Below, in pieces: positions 33,005 to 41,893 of a stretch of DNA of 64,000 bases. The translations under genes were made by a program, and so were the position numbers. Positions within the stretch are counted from its first letter, which is position 1; each line of letters begins with the position of its first letter. The stretch comes from Iodobacter sp025352645. Its GTDB lineage: Bacteria; Pseudomonadota; Gammaproteobacteria; Burkholderiales; Chitinibacteraceae. The notes below the pieces were generated by a model, which was not told the DNA's origin, ran no database searches, and saw only the letters and a program-made list of their open reading frames with translations. Location: contig NZ_JAWQUO010000006.1 in NCBI RefSeq assembly GCF_033446605.1, positions 1 through 64,000 on the forward strand, written 5' to 3'.

Positions 33005-34252
33005 TTACTGAAAACAAAAATCCACCTCAGGCTTCTTGCCTGAAATAAGCTCAGCAATGGCCAATGCGGAGCCACAGCATTCTGTCCAACCTAAAGTGCC
33101 ATGCCCCGTGTTCAACCAAAGGCTTGGATACTGGGTACGGCCGATATACGGAAGATTACCTGGCGTTGCTGGCCGCAGCCCGGTCCAAAACTCAGCCGCA
33201 GCATAGTCTGCACCGTTGGGGAAAATATCTTTCACACGATCAACAATCGCCTTACAACGTACTGCATTTAAATCCAAGTTATAGCCATCAAACTCTGCCG
33301 TACCCGCCACGCGCAAATAATCGCCAAGCCGCGAGAACACCAATTTATGGCCATCATCGGTCAGGCTTACTGTAGGTGCGCAATGCTCAGCCCGCACAGG
33401 AATCGTGGCGGAATATCCCTTTGCAGGATAGATATCTAAATGAATACCCAAGGGGCGCAGATGCAGCGGGCTATAGCTCCCCAAGCTCACCACAAAAGCA
33501 TCGGCAGCGAGGGATTCCAGCCCCCGATCACCCAGCACCCGCACCGCTTGCACATCACCTGCTGCGCACTCAAAGCCCGCTATCTCGCAATCGTAACGAA
33601 ACTTCACTCCCGCCAGCTCACAACGCAGCGCCAATTCATTGGTAAATACCCGTGCATCTCCTGATTCATCGCTAGCCGTATATGTGCCGCCAATGATAGG
33701 CCGCATAGAATCACGCAAAGCAGGCTCAATCAATAAACATTCCGCCGCTGACTTAACTTGCCGATCTAATCCTAACTCCCCCATTAATTTTGCCGCTGGA
33801 ATAGCCGCTTCAAACTCTGACAACTCGGTGTAGTAATGCAAAATACCTTCCGTGCGCTGATGGTATTCAATCCCCGTTGCCGCGCGCAAAGTTTGCAAGG
33901 TATCGCGGCTATACAAACCTAATCGCACTAGGTTTTGTAGGTTGTAGCGTGCGCGCTCCTTGGTGCACTGTTGTAAAAAGCGCAAACCCCAGCGCCATTG
34001 ATGCCAATCCAGCTTAAAACGAAATAACAGCGGTGCGTCTTCTTCCCCCAGCCATTGCAATGCTTTCCAAGGCGCTTTGGGATTGGCCCAAGGCTCAGCG
34101 TGGCAAACTGAAATTTGCCCGCCATTGGCGTAACTGGTTTCCCTTGCGGCCTCGGGAGCCCGCTCAATCACCGTGACCTCATGCCCTGCCTGAGTTAAGA
34201 ACCACGCGGAGGTTATCCCAATCACGCCAGCGCCTAATACAATGACTTTCAT
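33005..34252 (-). CDS. dadA: D-amino acid dehydrogenase small subunit DadA
   Basis: 415 residues from ATG 34252, giving MKVIVLGAGVIGITSAWFL with the GxGxxG FAD loop. YANGGQISVCHAEPWANP is the DadA signature, and FWTGLRPATPGNLPYIG and LNTGHGTLGWTECCGSA close the FAD site. It oxidises D-alanine and other D-amino acids to oxo acids, passing electrons to the respiratory chain at the membrane. No alanine racemase (dadX) or Lrp-type regulator adjoins it, so it appears to be a single-gene unit. Confidence 0.93.
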   Translation of the reverse strand: MKVIVLGAGVIGITSAWFLTQAGHEVTVIERAPEAARETSYANGGQISVCHAEPWANPKAPWKALQWLGEEDAPLLFRFKLDWHQWRWGLRFLQQCTKERARYNLQNLVRLGLYSRDTLQTLRAATGIEYHQRTEGILHYYTELSEFEAAIPAAKLMGELGLDRQVKSAAECLLIEPALRDSMRPIIGGTYTASDESGDARVFTNELALRCELAGVKFRYDCEIAGFECAAGDVQAVRVLGDRGLESLAADAFVVSLGSYSPLHLRPLGIHLDIYPAKGYSATIPVRAEHCAPTVSLTDDGHKLVFSRLGDYLRVAGTAEFDGYNLDLNAVRCKAIVDRVKDIFPNGADYAAAEFWTGLRPATPGNLPYIGRTQYPSLWLNTGHGTLGWTECCGSALAIAELISGKKPEVDFCFQ

Positions 34253-34517
34253 TTTTATCTCCCTCATCGAATGACTATTGATATTTTTTTGCGACGTGGA
34301 TTCCCAAATCCAGCTTTAGATATCAATAGCAACTCAATCAATCAGCGCGCTTATCCTGCGATCAATCCATTGTTTTTTCTTTATGCCGCCCGCAAGGCGA
34401 TTCATAATACGGCATTCAGAATCATGAAAAGCACATCGGTTTAACTAGAAAGACAAGACTTGATCTAAACTAACATCTCAAACTCCCCCACTCTCTAAAG
34501 CCAAGCCCCACCACGCT

Positions 34518-36374
34518 ATGAATCTGTCGCTTAGAACTTCTATTATTTTTGCCACGCTTTTAGGTTTACTCCTCCCCTCAGGCGTAAATGGCTATATCAG
34601 CCTGACCCGTCAGCTAGATAATGCCCAGCGACAAATCAATAATGATCACCAGCGGATTGCCGATATCCTAGTACTAGGTATGCAAGAGCCGTTATGGAAC
34701 CTATCGCCAGACGCAGGCAAGCCACTCTTGGATTCGGTTGTGAGCGACGAGCGCATTGTGCGTATTACGGTCAATGATTCAACGCTTGGTTTGTTTTTAG
34801 AAGCCAATAAACCAGAGCGCCGCCGAGGCCATTTGCACTCACTCACCCGAGTCGTCAGCAAGCAAGGCAGCAATATCGGCACCATCACCATTGAATTAGA
34901 CGATGGCAATGCCACCACACGCATTCGCAGCGAGCAACGCCTCTACCTTGCTGCGGTGCTTTTACAAATCGTTCTAAGCTTAGGGCTGATTCTTTTACTG
35001 CTTGAATCGCGCATTATCCGCCCATTAGCCGAGCTATCTAGGCAAGCCATTAAACTAGCTCGCCGTGAGCTAGATGAAGCCTTTACTTGGCATCGCAGCG
35101 ATGAAATTGGCACGCTTGGGCAAAACTTAGATACCACGCGCCGGTCTTTATCTGAACTTATTTTGACCCTTGAGCAAAAAAACCTACAACTTGAAACGGA
35201 TTTACTTGGCCGCCGGCAAATTGAATTAGCCCTACGTACCAGCCAAGATCGCTATCGGCGTTTAGTGGAATCCACCCGCATCATTCCTTGGGATGCCAAC
35301 CCTGATGAATGGCGCTTTACTTATGTTGGCCCGCAGGCAGAAGAATTACTCGGCTACCCGCTTGCACAGTGGTATCACGAAGGTTTTCTTTCTAGCTATT
35401 TGCACCCCGATGACAGGCACCATGCATATCGCCTGTTTAGCGAAACCAGTAAGGAAGGCATTTCTGAGTTTGAATGCCGCTTCCAGAGCAGCGAAGGCAA
35501 AGAAATTTGGGTGCTCCTTACAGCATCCAACCAATGCGATGCCAATAACAAGCGCACCTTACAAGGCTTTATTATTGATATCAGCGTACGCAAGCAAGCC
35601 GAGCTGGATATGGAGCACTACCGCAATCACCTAGAAGAAGTCGTCGAAGCCCGCACCCGTGCGCTCGCCTCGGCTAATCACGAGTTAGAAGCGTTCTCCT
35701 ACTCGGTATCGCACGATTTGCGGATTCCACTTCGCACCATCGAAGGCTTTAGCCAAGTATTGCTTGAAGACTATATTGGCTCGCTCGACATTAACGCACG
35801 TAATTACTTAGCCCGCATCCGTAGCACGACGCACAATATGGCCAGCTTGATTGATGATCTACTCAACTTATCCAAGCTCACCCGCATTGAAGTGCGCAGC
35901 CAGCCCATCAATATCAGCGCCTTGAGCGCAGAAATCATCGATGAATTCCGCAGCCTTCAGCCACAGCGCCAAATTGAAGTACGCATTGAAGAGCACCTAC
36001 AAGCCAATGCCGATCCTAAACTGATCTTGATCGCCTTGCGGCACCTGCTCGACAATGCATGGAAATTTACCGAACAAACAGAACACGCCAAGATCAGCAT
36101 CGGCGCCAATCAAGTCAACGGGCAAACTGTTTTCCATGTTCAAGACAATGGTTGCGGTTTTGATATGGCACACGCTAATAAGATATTTTCGCCGTTTCAG
36201 CGTCTGCACTCCCAAAGCGAGCTCACCGGCAACGGCATCGGCCTTGCCATCGTGCAACGCATTATTCATCGCCATGATGGCCGCATTTGGGCCAAATCAC
36301 AGGCAGGCAGCAATACCTTCTTTTACTTCACTCTGCCTAATAAATCGCAGCTCAATAATCACCTACTCAACTAA
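34518..36374 (+). CDS. Membrane sensor histidine kinase with PAS domain (orphan)
   Basis: 618 residues. Two membrane segments (about 7-25 and 142-162) bound a 115-residue periplasmic domain; then HAMP (about 163-215), a PAS/PAC domain (about 240-360) and a HisKA domain with SYSVSHDLRIPLRTIEGF, His about 399, of the phytochrome-like type. The HATPase domain has ALRHLLDNAWKFTEQ (N box), VQDNGCGFDM (G1) and GNGIGLAIVQRI (G2). No response regulator gene adjoins it, so it signals to a partner elsewhere. It lies upstream of recA but on its own transcription unit. Confidence 0.92.
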   Translation: MNLSLRTSIIFATLLGLLLPSGVNGYISLTRQLDNAQRQINNDHQRIADILVLGMQEPLWNLSPDAGKPLLDSVVSDERIVRITVNDSTLGLFLEANKPERRRGHLHSLTRVVSKQGSNIGTITIELDDGNATTRIRSEQRLYLAAVLLQIVLSLGLILLLLESRIIRPLAELSRQAIKLARRELDEAFTWHRSDEIGTLGQNLDTTRRSLSELILTLEQKNLQLETDLLGRRQIELALRTSQDRYRRLVESTRIIPWDANPDEWRFTYVGPQAEELLGYPLAQWYHEGFLSSYLHPDDRHHAYRLFSETSKEGISEFECRFQSSEGKEIWVLLTASNQCDANNKRTLQGFIIDISVRKQAELDMEHYRNHLEEVVEARTRALASANHELEAFSYSVSHDLRIPLRTIEGFSQVLLEDYIGSLDINARNYLARIRSTTHNMASLIDDLLNLSKLTRIEVRSQPINISALSAEIIDEFRSLQPQRQIEVRIEEHLQANADPKLILIALRHLLDNAWKFTEQTEHAKISIGANQVNGQTVFHVQDNGCGFDMAHANKIFSPFQRLHSQSELTGNGIGLAIVQRIIHRHDGRIWAKSQAGSNTFFYFTLPNKSQLNNHLLN

Positions 36375-36391
36375 TTGTGAGTAAACCCCTT

Positions 36392-36420
36392 TTCATTTAC
36401 AGAACGATTGTTCTATAATC
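36392..36420 (+). promoter_or_regulatory. recA promoter with AGAAC-GATT-GTTCT operator
   Basis: TATAAT at 36415-36420, with a weak -35 (TTTCAT, 36392-36397) at 17-bp spacing. A perfect dyad AGAAC-N4-GTTCT (36402-36415) overlaps the start of the -10 box, the place for a repressor. The expected repressor of recA is LexA, but this dyad matches the Gram-positive GAAC-N4-GTTC form, not the CTGT-N8-ACAG box usual in betaproteobacteria. Confidence 0.6.
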
Positions 36421-36453
36421 AACCTACTTTCACATAGCGCTCGGGACACACAC

Positions 36454-37512
36454 ATGGACGACAACAAGAGCAAGGCACTCGCCGCGGCACTCGCGCAAAT
36501 CGAACGTCAGTTCGGTAAAGGCGCCATCATGAAAATGGGCGAGAACCAAATCCAAAATGATCTACAAGTAGTATCAACCGGATCATTAGGCTTGGATCTA
36601 GGCCTTGGCGTTGGCGGCTTACCTCGCGGGCGTGTTGTAGAAATCTTTGGACCAGAATCATCGGGTAAAACCACACTTTGCTTGCACGTTGTAGCTGAAG
36701 TACAAAAACTAGGCGGTGTTGCCGCTTATATCGACGCTGAAAACGCACTTGATCCCGTCTACGCCAGCAAGCTGGGTGTAAATGTATCTGAGATGTTGAT
36801 TTCCCAGCCAGACACTGGCGAGCAAGGCTTAGAAATTGCCGATATGCTAGTTCGCTCCGGCGGCGTAGATATTATTGTGGTTGACTCCGTGGCCGCCCTC
36901 ACTCCTAAGGCAGAAATTGAAGGAGAAATGGGTGATGTACACGTTGGCCTGCAAGCACGTTTAATGAGCCAAGCCCTACGTAAGCTCACCGGCAATATCA
37001 AACGCACTAACACACTGGTGATCTTTATTAACCAGCTGCGTATGAAGATCGGCAATATGATGCCAGGGCAAAGCCCTGAAACCACCACTGGTGGTAATGC
37101 ACTGAAGTTTTACGCCTCAGTACGCCTTGATATCCGCCGTATCGGCGCGGTTAAGAAAGGTGATGAAATTATCGGCAATCAAACCAAGGTTAAAATCGCA
37201 AAAAACAAAGTGGCGCCCCCTTTCCGCATCGTGACCTTTGATATTCTTTACGGCGAAGGCATTAGCCATGAAGGCGAAATTATCGAGCACGGCGTAACGC
37301 ATAAAATCGTTGAAAAGTCAGGCGCTTGGTATAGCTACAACGGCAATAAAATTGGCCAAGGGATAGAAAACTCCCGCCAATACCTGAAAGACAATCCAGA
37401 AATTGCTGCTGAAATCGAGCAAAAAATCCGCGCTAAACTTGGCGCAGGTGGCTTACTACCGATTGATCCAGCGGCATTGTTAGATGATCCCAAAGAAGAA
37501 TCTGACGAATAA
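36454..37512 (+). CDS. recA: Recombinase RecA
   Basis: 352 residues. Walker A is GPESSGKTT, Walker B-type DIIVVDSVAALTPKAEIEGEMGD, loop 1 GDVHVGLQARLMSQALRKLTGN, and loop 2 NQLRMKIGNMMPGQSPETTTGGNALKF split by the usual Gly-rich loop. The C-terminus is acidic (DDPKEESDE). It is the strand-exchange protein and LexA co-protease. It is followed 2 bp later by recX, the common pairing. Confidence 0.98.
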   Translation: MDDNKSKALAAALAQIERQFGKGAIMKMGENQIQNDLQVVSTGSLGLDLGLGVGGLPRGRVVEIFGPESSGKTTLCLHVVAEVQKLGGVAAYIDAENALDPVYASKLGVNVSEMLISQPDTGEQGLEIADMLVRSGGVDIIVVDSVAALTPKAEIEGEMGDVHVGLQARLMSQALRKLTGNIKRTNTLVIFINQLRMKIGNMMPGQSPETTTGGNALKFYASVRLDIRRIGAVKKGDEIIGNQTKVKIAKNKVAPPFRIVTFDILYGEGISHEGEIIEHGVTHKIVEKSGAWYSYNGNKIGQGIENSRQYLKDNPEIAAEIEQKIRAKLGAGGLLPIDPAALLDDPKEESDE

Positions 37513-37514
37513 GT

Positions 37515-37961
37515 ATGAGTTCAGTATTGCGCAATAAAGCCTTGCAACACCTTGCGCGCCGCGATCATGCGCGCGGGGAGTTGCGGCAAAAATTACTGCC
37601 TTTTAGTGAAGACCCAAGCGAAGTGGATGCCGTCTTAGATGATTTTGTGGAGCGAGGTTGGCTATCTGATACTCGCTTTGCAGAGCAATGGGTTTTCTAC
37701 CGCTCTGCACGCTACGGCCCACAGCGCCTACGCGCAGAATTACAGCAAAAAGGCGTGGCAAGCGACATTATCTCTGCAGTGATGGAAGAGCATGGCGACG
37801 ATGAGCTAGCGCAAGCTCGCGCGCTTTGGCGTAAAAAATTTGATAGCCCCCCCCAAGACATCAAAGAAAAAAACAAACAACTGCGCTTTTTAATCAGCCG
37901 TGGTTTTTCTGTATCGGTGATTTATAAAGTGGTTGGCGGCGCTGAAGATGATGATTTTTAA
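37515..37961 (+). CDS. recX: RecA regulator RecX
   Basis: 148 residues, of three-helix RecX repeats: ALQHLARRDHARGELRQKLLPF, then VDAVLDDFVERGWLSDTRFAEQWVFYR and RYGPQRLRAELQQKGV. It binds the RecA filament groove and inhibits or tunes strand exchange. It is co-transcribed with recA. An 8-base C tract lies in the coding sequence at 37857-37864 (FDSPPQD), a mild slippage risk. Confidence 0.93.
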   Translation: MSSVLRNKALQHLARRDHARGELRQKLLPFSEDPSEVDAVLDDFVERGWLSDTRFAEQWVFYRSARYGPQRLRAELQQKGVASDIISAVMEEHGDDELAQARALWRKKFDSPPQDIKEKNKQLRFLISRGFSVSVIYKVVGGAEDDDF

Positions 37962-38045
37962 TCGCTAAAATTGCTATATACACCAATTGAATTTTAATAC
38001 GTCACGTCCACAAAAAACGCCAAGCATACACAAACCAAGGCAATA

Positions 38046-38165
38046 CCTAGGGAGACCTCTGATTAAATCATCATCCTCGAATCTGTCTATCGGGAATCCA
38101 GCGTAAATCCTAGATTCTCGCCTGCGCGGGAATGACGAAAGTGAATAAATCAGAGTTCCCCTAGG
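38046..38165. repeat. Composite inverted-repeat element around a REP-like core (copy 3)
   Basis: The outer arms CCTAGGGAGACCTCTGATTA (from 38046) and the reverse complement of the right end (CCTAGGGGAACTCTGATTTA) match with one gap. Inside, GGGAATCCAG ... GGGAATGACG (38078-38137) is a copy of the repeat at 3111 and 16011. Element of 120 bp, non-coding, between recX and the transglycosylase gene; the remaining 200 bases up to 38362 show nothing else. Confidence 0.6.
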
Positions 38166-38362
38166 CTCTGTCTGGCCGCGTTTTTTATTAAGACGATGAG
38201 GATTGCTTGTACTAATAGAGATTATTTTTGTGTGTTATGTCATCAAACTAACAAAACGTGCTCGCAATCAGCCAATATATTTATAATTTGTGATTTTCGC
38301 CTATTTCGTAGGCGGCGTATTTTTTGATCATGCGGCTAAATACCCCTTCAACACTCAAAATA

Positions 38363-39181
38363 TTAGACGCCCAAGCGCCGCTGGATCAGCTTATGCTGGG
38401 CATAGGGATAAAGCCGCATTACTTTAACCACATATTGCTGCGTTTCGGGATAAGGCGGCACACCGTGATAACGGTCAACGGCCTTCTCTCCTGCGTTATA
38501 GCTAGCAGCCACCAACTTCACATTGCCCTGATAGCGATCTAATAGCCAGCGCAAATAGCGCACGCCGCCTTTAATATTTTGAGTAGCATTAAAGGCATCC
38601 CGCACATTAAAGCGCTCGGCAGTTTCAGGGATCAGCTGCATCACTCCCTGTGCAGATTTTAAAGACAAAGCTTGCGGGTTAAGTTGTGATTCCACCCTTG
38701 CAATGCTCAAGGCAAAGTTTGGATCTACATCATGCCATAAGGCAATTTGCCGCACGATGCGGGCAATTTTTTGCTGATTAGCATTCAGTGCCGGCAATGT
38801 AGGTGGGGTCACTTCTGGCATTCTTTCTGGCTTTACATCGGCCAAAATACAAGGTGGCAATTGGCTAGCGCCTAAGCGTATGGTTTCTAACATCGCCTGC
38901 GCCCGCACATGCCCCTGCCCAGCGGCACTAGAAAACAAGGTGGCCGCCATTTTTCTATTTTCTGGCACGCCCTCGCCAAATGCATAGAGCATCCCCAGCC
39001 GGTACTGTGCTTCGGTAGAGCCGTTTCTGGCTGCAGCACAATATAAGGCAGCGGCCTCCCATGCATCCAGAGACTCTAATTTAGCTGCCGCAGCCAAGCT
39101 ATCGACCAACACAGGGGCCTCGCCCATATTTGGGACAGGTGCTAACGCCACAACGGTACTAAAAACCAGAGTAAATATCAT
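38363..39181 (-). CDS. Lytic transglycosylase with Sel1-type repeats
   Basis: 272 residues from ATG 39181 (GGGGA upstream; a TTG start at 39247 would add 22 residues). N-terminal export signal (MIFTLVFSTVVALAP), then two Sel1/TPR-like units (AALYCAAARNGSTEAQYRLGML and PENRKMAATLFSSAAGQGHV). The C-terminal SLT domain has the catalytic Glu in SIARVESQLNP and the SAQGVMQLIPETA, GGVRYLRWLL and AASYNAGEKAVDRY blocks. It cleaves the MurNAc-GlcNAc bond in peptidoglycan with anhydro-ring formation. The Sel1 repeats probably bring it to a protein partner. Confidence 0.92.
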   Translation of the reverse strand: MIFTLVFSTVVALAPVPNMGEAPVLVDSLAAAAKLESLDAWEAAALYCAAARNGSTEAQYRLGMLYAFGEGVPENRKMAATLFSSAAGQGHVRAQAMLETIRLGASQLPPCILADVKPERMPEVTPPTLPALNANQQKIARIVRQIALWHDVDPNFALSIARVESQLNPQALSLKSAQGVMQLIPETAERFNVRDAFNATQNIKGGVRYLRWLLDRYQGNVKLVAASYNAGEKAVDRYHGVPPYPETQQYVVKVMRLYPYAQHKLIQRRLGV

Positions 39182-39286
39182 GATCGTCCCCGATAGCCAA
39201 GCAAGTTGCTTACAGCTTATTCCTATGCCAGAAAACAACGAGCACAAGCAGACCAGAGGATTAAATCAAGCGACCAGCCGCCTTCA

Positions 39287-40165
39287 CTATGTCATCGGCC
39301 TTGAACGCATAAAATCCAGCAAAATCCTGACCTTCGCCGGTAAATAGCGTGCGCTCGGATAAACAGCGTAAATGCCGCCAGCTGATAGTGCCCACTCGGG
39401 CAGCACATGCACTAAACGGCCTAAGGCCAAATCATCTGCCACCATAAAATCAGGTAAAACGGACACTCCCGCCCCATTTCTTACTAAGGCCAATACCGAT
39501 GAAGGCGCGCTGGCGCGCATCACCGAGCGCATCCTCACCGTGCACGTTTCCCCCGCTTGGTTAAACCTCCATGTCAGTGGCGCATGCAGCCTTGTCATCG
39601 TCACCCAAGGCAGCTGAGCTAAATCTTGTGGATGTGAGGGCGGAACAAACTGCGCCAAGCATGCGGGAGCAGCTACGACACATTCCGCAAATTGCGCCAG
39701 CTTAATGGCATGCAGGGCCGAATCTTGTAAACGCCCTAGGCGAAAGGCAATATCAATGCGCTCGGCCAATAAATCCAGCACTTCATCGGTTGCTAGCAAT
39801 TCAATTTCTAGCTGTGGATGCAAAGCGGCGAACTCGGCCAGCAAGGGCGCCAGCACTGCCCCAGCGTAATCCACCGGCACGGTAATTCGTAATAGCCCCG
39901 ATGCCTTAACCAGCCCCAACCGGTCTACAGCCTCATGTGCCGCTTGCAATAATGGTGAGATATCCCCATACAGCTGCTCACCCACCTCAGTGAGTAATAC
40001 TTTACGGGTACTACGGGTAAACAGCGCTACGCCCAGCTGTGATTCAAGCTTGCTGATTTGCTGGCTCACTAAAGACTTTGCCATCCCAAGCCTATCCCCC
40101 GCGGCGGTAAAGCCACCCGATTCCACCACAGCCACAAAAGTACTGAGGCGATTTAAATCCAACAT
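39287..40165 (-). CDS. LysR-family transcriptional regulator
   Basis: 292 residues from ATG 40165, the ATG with GGA at about 9 bases; an ATG two codons earlier is closer to it. Winged helix-turn-helix VVESGGFTAAGDRLGMAKSLVSQQISKLESQLG, then the substrate-binding domain. It is divergent from the DsbA-like gene at 40267 across 101 bp, the classical layout for a LysR regulator and its target, so it probably controls that gene and the oxidoreductase after it. Confidence 0.9.
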   Translation of the reverse strand: MLDLNRLSTFVAVVESGGFTAAGDRLGMAKSLVSQQISKLESQLGVALFTRSTRKVLLTEVGEQLYGDISPLLQAAHEAVDRLGLVKASGLLRITVPVDYAGAVLAPLLAEFAALHPQLEIELLATDEVLDLLAERIDIAFRLGRLQDSALHAIKLAQFAECVVAAPACLAQFVPPSHPQDLAQLPWVTMTRLHAPLTWRFNQAGETCTVRMRSVMRASAPSSVLALVRNGAGVSVLPDFMVADDLALGRLVHVLPEWALSAGGIYAVYPSARYLPAKVRILLDFMRSRPMT

Positions 40166-40266
40166 GGGCATTGTTCCGTTTTTGTAAACATTCAATTCTT
40201 AATTGGCTTATTTATCTAATCAATTCTAACAGGCAAGATAGCAGCATATTCTCTGGGACACACACA

Positions 40267-40884
40267 ATGCTTCATCTTTTCTTTGATCCACTTTGCGGCT
40301 GGTGCTACGGCGCGGCACCTGCCCTTGCGGCACTCAAGCAAAATAGCAATATTGCATGGCAACTCCACCCAACCGGCCTGTTTGCCCACCCGCAAGCTAT
40401 GGACGCTGAAATGGCCCAATACTTTTGGAGCAATGATCAACGCATCGCCCAAATGACTGGCCAAGTATTTAGCCAAGCTTACAAAGACAATGTTTTGGGC
40501 GATTTATCTAAGCCATTTAATTCAAGCGACGCCACGCTGGCCTATTATTTGATTAGCCAAGCCGTACCCGAACAGGCCATTCATATCTTGCATCGCGTAC
40601 AACAACTACGCTACGCCGATGGCTTACAAGAGAGCAGTGCATTTATTCAGATTGCAATTGAATTTGGCTTGGATGGCAAGCAATTTGCTCAAGACTTTGC
40701 TGCTGGCTGGCCAAAAGAGCTAAGTGAGATGACCAGCAAGGCTCAAAAAACCATGCAACAGCAGGGCCTGCGCGGCGTGCCAGCACTATTATTACAAAAA
40801 GACAATCAGCTTTCTGTTGTACCTAGCTCCTTGCTATATCAAGACCCACAAGCCTTAATTGACTTTGTAGCAAAACACCAATAA
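40267..40884 (+). CDS. DsbA/FrnE-family thiol oxidoreductase-like protein
   Basis: 205 residues from ATG 40267, giving MLHLFFDPLCGWCYGAAPAL; the longer frame upstream runs into the LysR gene. CGWC is the thioredoxin-type active site, and RGVPALLLQ holds the cis-proline. There is no signal peptide, so it is cytoplasmic, like FrnE and HCCA-isomerase relatives, rather than a periplasmic DsbA. It is followed 31 bp later by an NAD(P)-dependent oxidoreductase, suggesting a redox or electrophile-stress operon under the LysR gene. Confidence 0.88.
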   Translation: MLHLFFDPLCGWCYGAAPALAALKQNSNIAWQLHPTGLFAHPQAMDAEMAQYFWSNDQRIAQMTGQVFSQAYKDNVLGDLSKPFNSSDATLAYYLISQAVPEQAIHILHRVQQLRYADGLQESSAFIQIAIEFGLDGKQFAQDFAAGWPKELSEMTSKAQKTMQQQGLRGVPALLLQKDNQLSVVPSSLLYQDPQALIDFVAKHQ

Positions 40885-40915
40885 TCCACACTTAAGACAC
40901 CACAAAGGACTCACC

Positions 40916-41554
40916 ATGAAAATCGCAATCATCGGCGCAACCGGTTACGTTGGCTCAAAACTATTGGCAGAAGCCCTAGAGCGTGGCCATCACGTCAGCG
41001 CGCTCGTGCAAAATATCGACAAGCTGCCTAGCCATGCCGGTTTAACCGCCGTTAAAACTAATGTGAATGACGAAGCCGCGCTCACCGCTCAACTGGCCGG
41101 TCACGATATCGTTATCAGCGCCTTCAGTGGTCATGCTGCTGGCGATGTTTACCAATATTTTGTGGATGGTTTTACGCATATTTTAAATAGCGTTAAAGCT
41201 GCAGGTGTAGCGCGCTTTTTAGTGGTTGGCGGCGCGGGTAGCTTAGAAGTAGCACCTGGCTTGCAAGTTGTAGACACCCCAAGCTTTCCCGCAGAATGGA
41301 AAGCCTCAGCGCTAGGCGCACGTACTGCGCTTGAATTACTGCGTAAAGAAAGCACACTAGATTGGAGCTTACTCAGCCCATCCGCCCATCTAGAGCCAGG
41401 CACACGCAGCGGCGTATTCCGCCTAGGTGGCGATCAGCTACTGCTTGATGCCCAAGGTGAAAGCCGTATCTCGGTAGAAGACTATGCAGTAGCGATGCTT
41501 AATGAGGCAGAAAACACACAACACAGCCGTCAGCGCTTTACCGTTGGGTACTAA
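40916..41554 (+). CDS. NAD(P)-binding oxidoreductase of the NmrA/YwnB-like SDR group
   Basis: 212 residues. The Rossmann nucleotide loop is IAIIGATGYVGSKLLAEAL (GxxGxxG), and the atypical SDR pattern follows (HDIVISAFSG, RFLVVGGAGSL, SLLSPSAHLEPG). The Tyr-x3-Lys catalytic pair of classical SDRs is not evident, which fits the NAD(P)H-binding NmrA-like set of sensors and reductases. Second gene of the unit that starts at 40267. A clean terminator follows at 41661. Confidence 0.88.
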   Translation: MKIAIIGATGYVGSKLLAEALERGHHVSALVQNIDKLPSHAGLTAVKTNVNDEAALTAQLAGHDIVISAFSGHAAGDVYQYFVDGFTHILNSVKAAGVARFLVVGGAGSLEVAPGLQVVDTPSFPAEWKASALGARTALELLRKESTLDWSLLSPSAHLEPGTRSGVFRLGGDQLLLDAQGESRISVEDYAVAMLNEAENTQHSRQRFTVGY

Positions 41555-41660
41555 AACCCTCATTGCCCCTCCTAGAGGAAAATCAGCAAACGCCCTATAA
41601 GCGCATTTACTGGCCAAAACCCAAAGATAATTAAACGCATCACGATCGACTCTTGAAATT

Positions 41661-41692
41661 AAAAAAGCGGCTCATATGGAGCCGCTTTTTTA
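41661..41692 (+). terminator. Terminator of the DsbA-like/NmrA-like operon
   Basis: AAAAAAGCGGCTC / GAGCCGCTTTTTT with loop ATATG. It lies 106 bp past the stop codon and is symmetrical, but 200 bp from the end of the opposing kinase gene. Confidence 0.9.
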
Positions 41693-41893
41693 TGCAGAAA
41701 ATCCGTCGTTTTATAAAGTACAACAGCTTTAAAAAACCACATCTCACAGAGAAAAACGAGCATGCCGATTAGATATACAGTGCTTGTCACTCGCCCCTAA
41801 ATTATTTGTGCCAAAAAACATACGTCACACTGAACTCCCGCCCCCCTCAGACAACTCTGAATTTCAGCATAAAAACACATCAAGAAACCTGCT

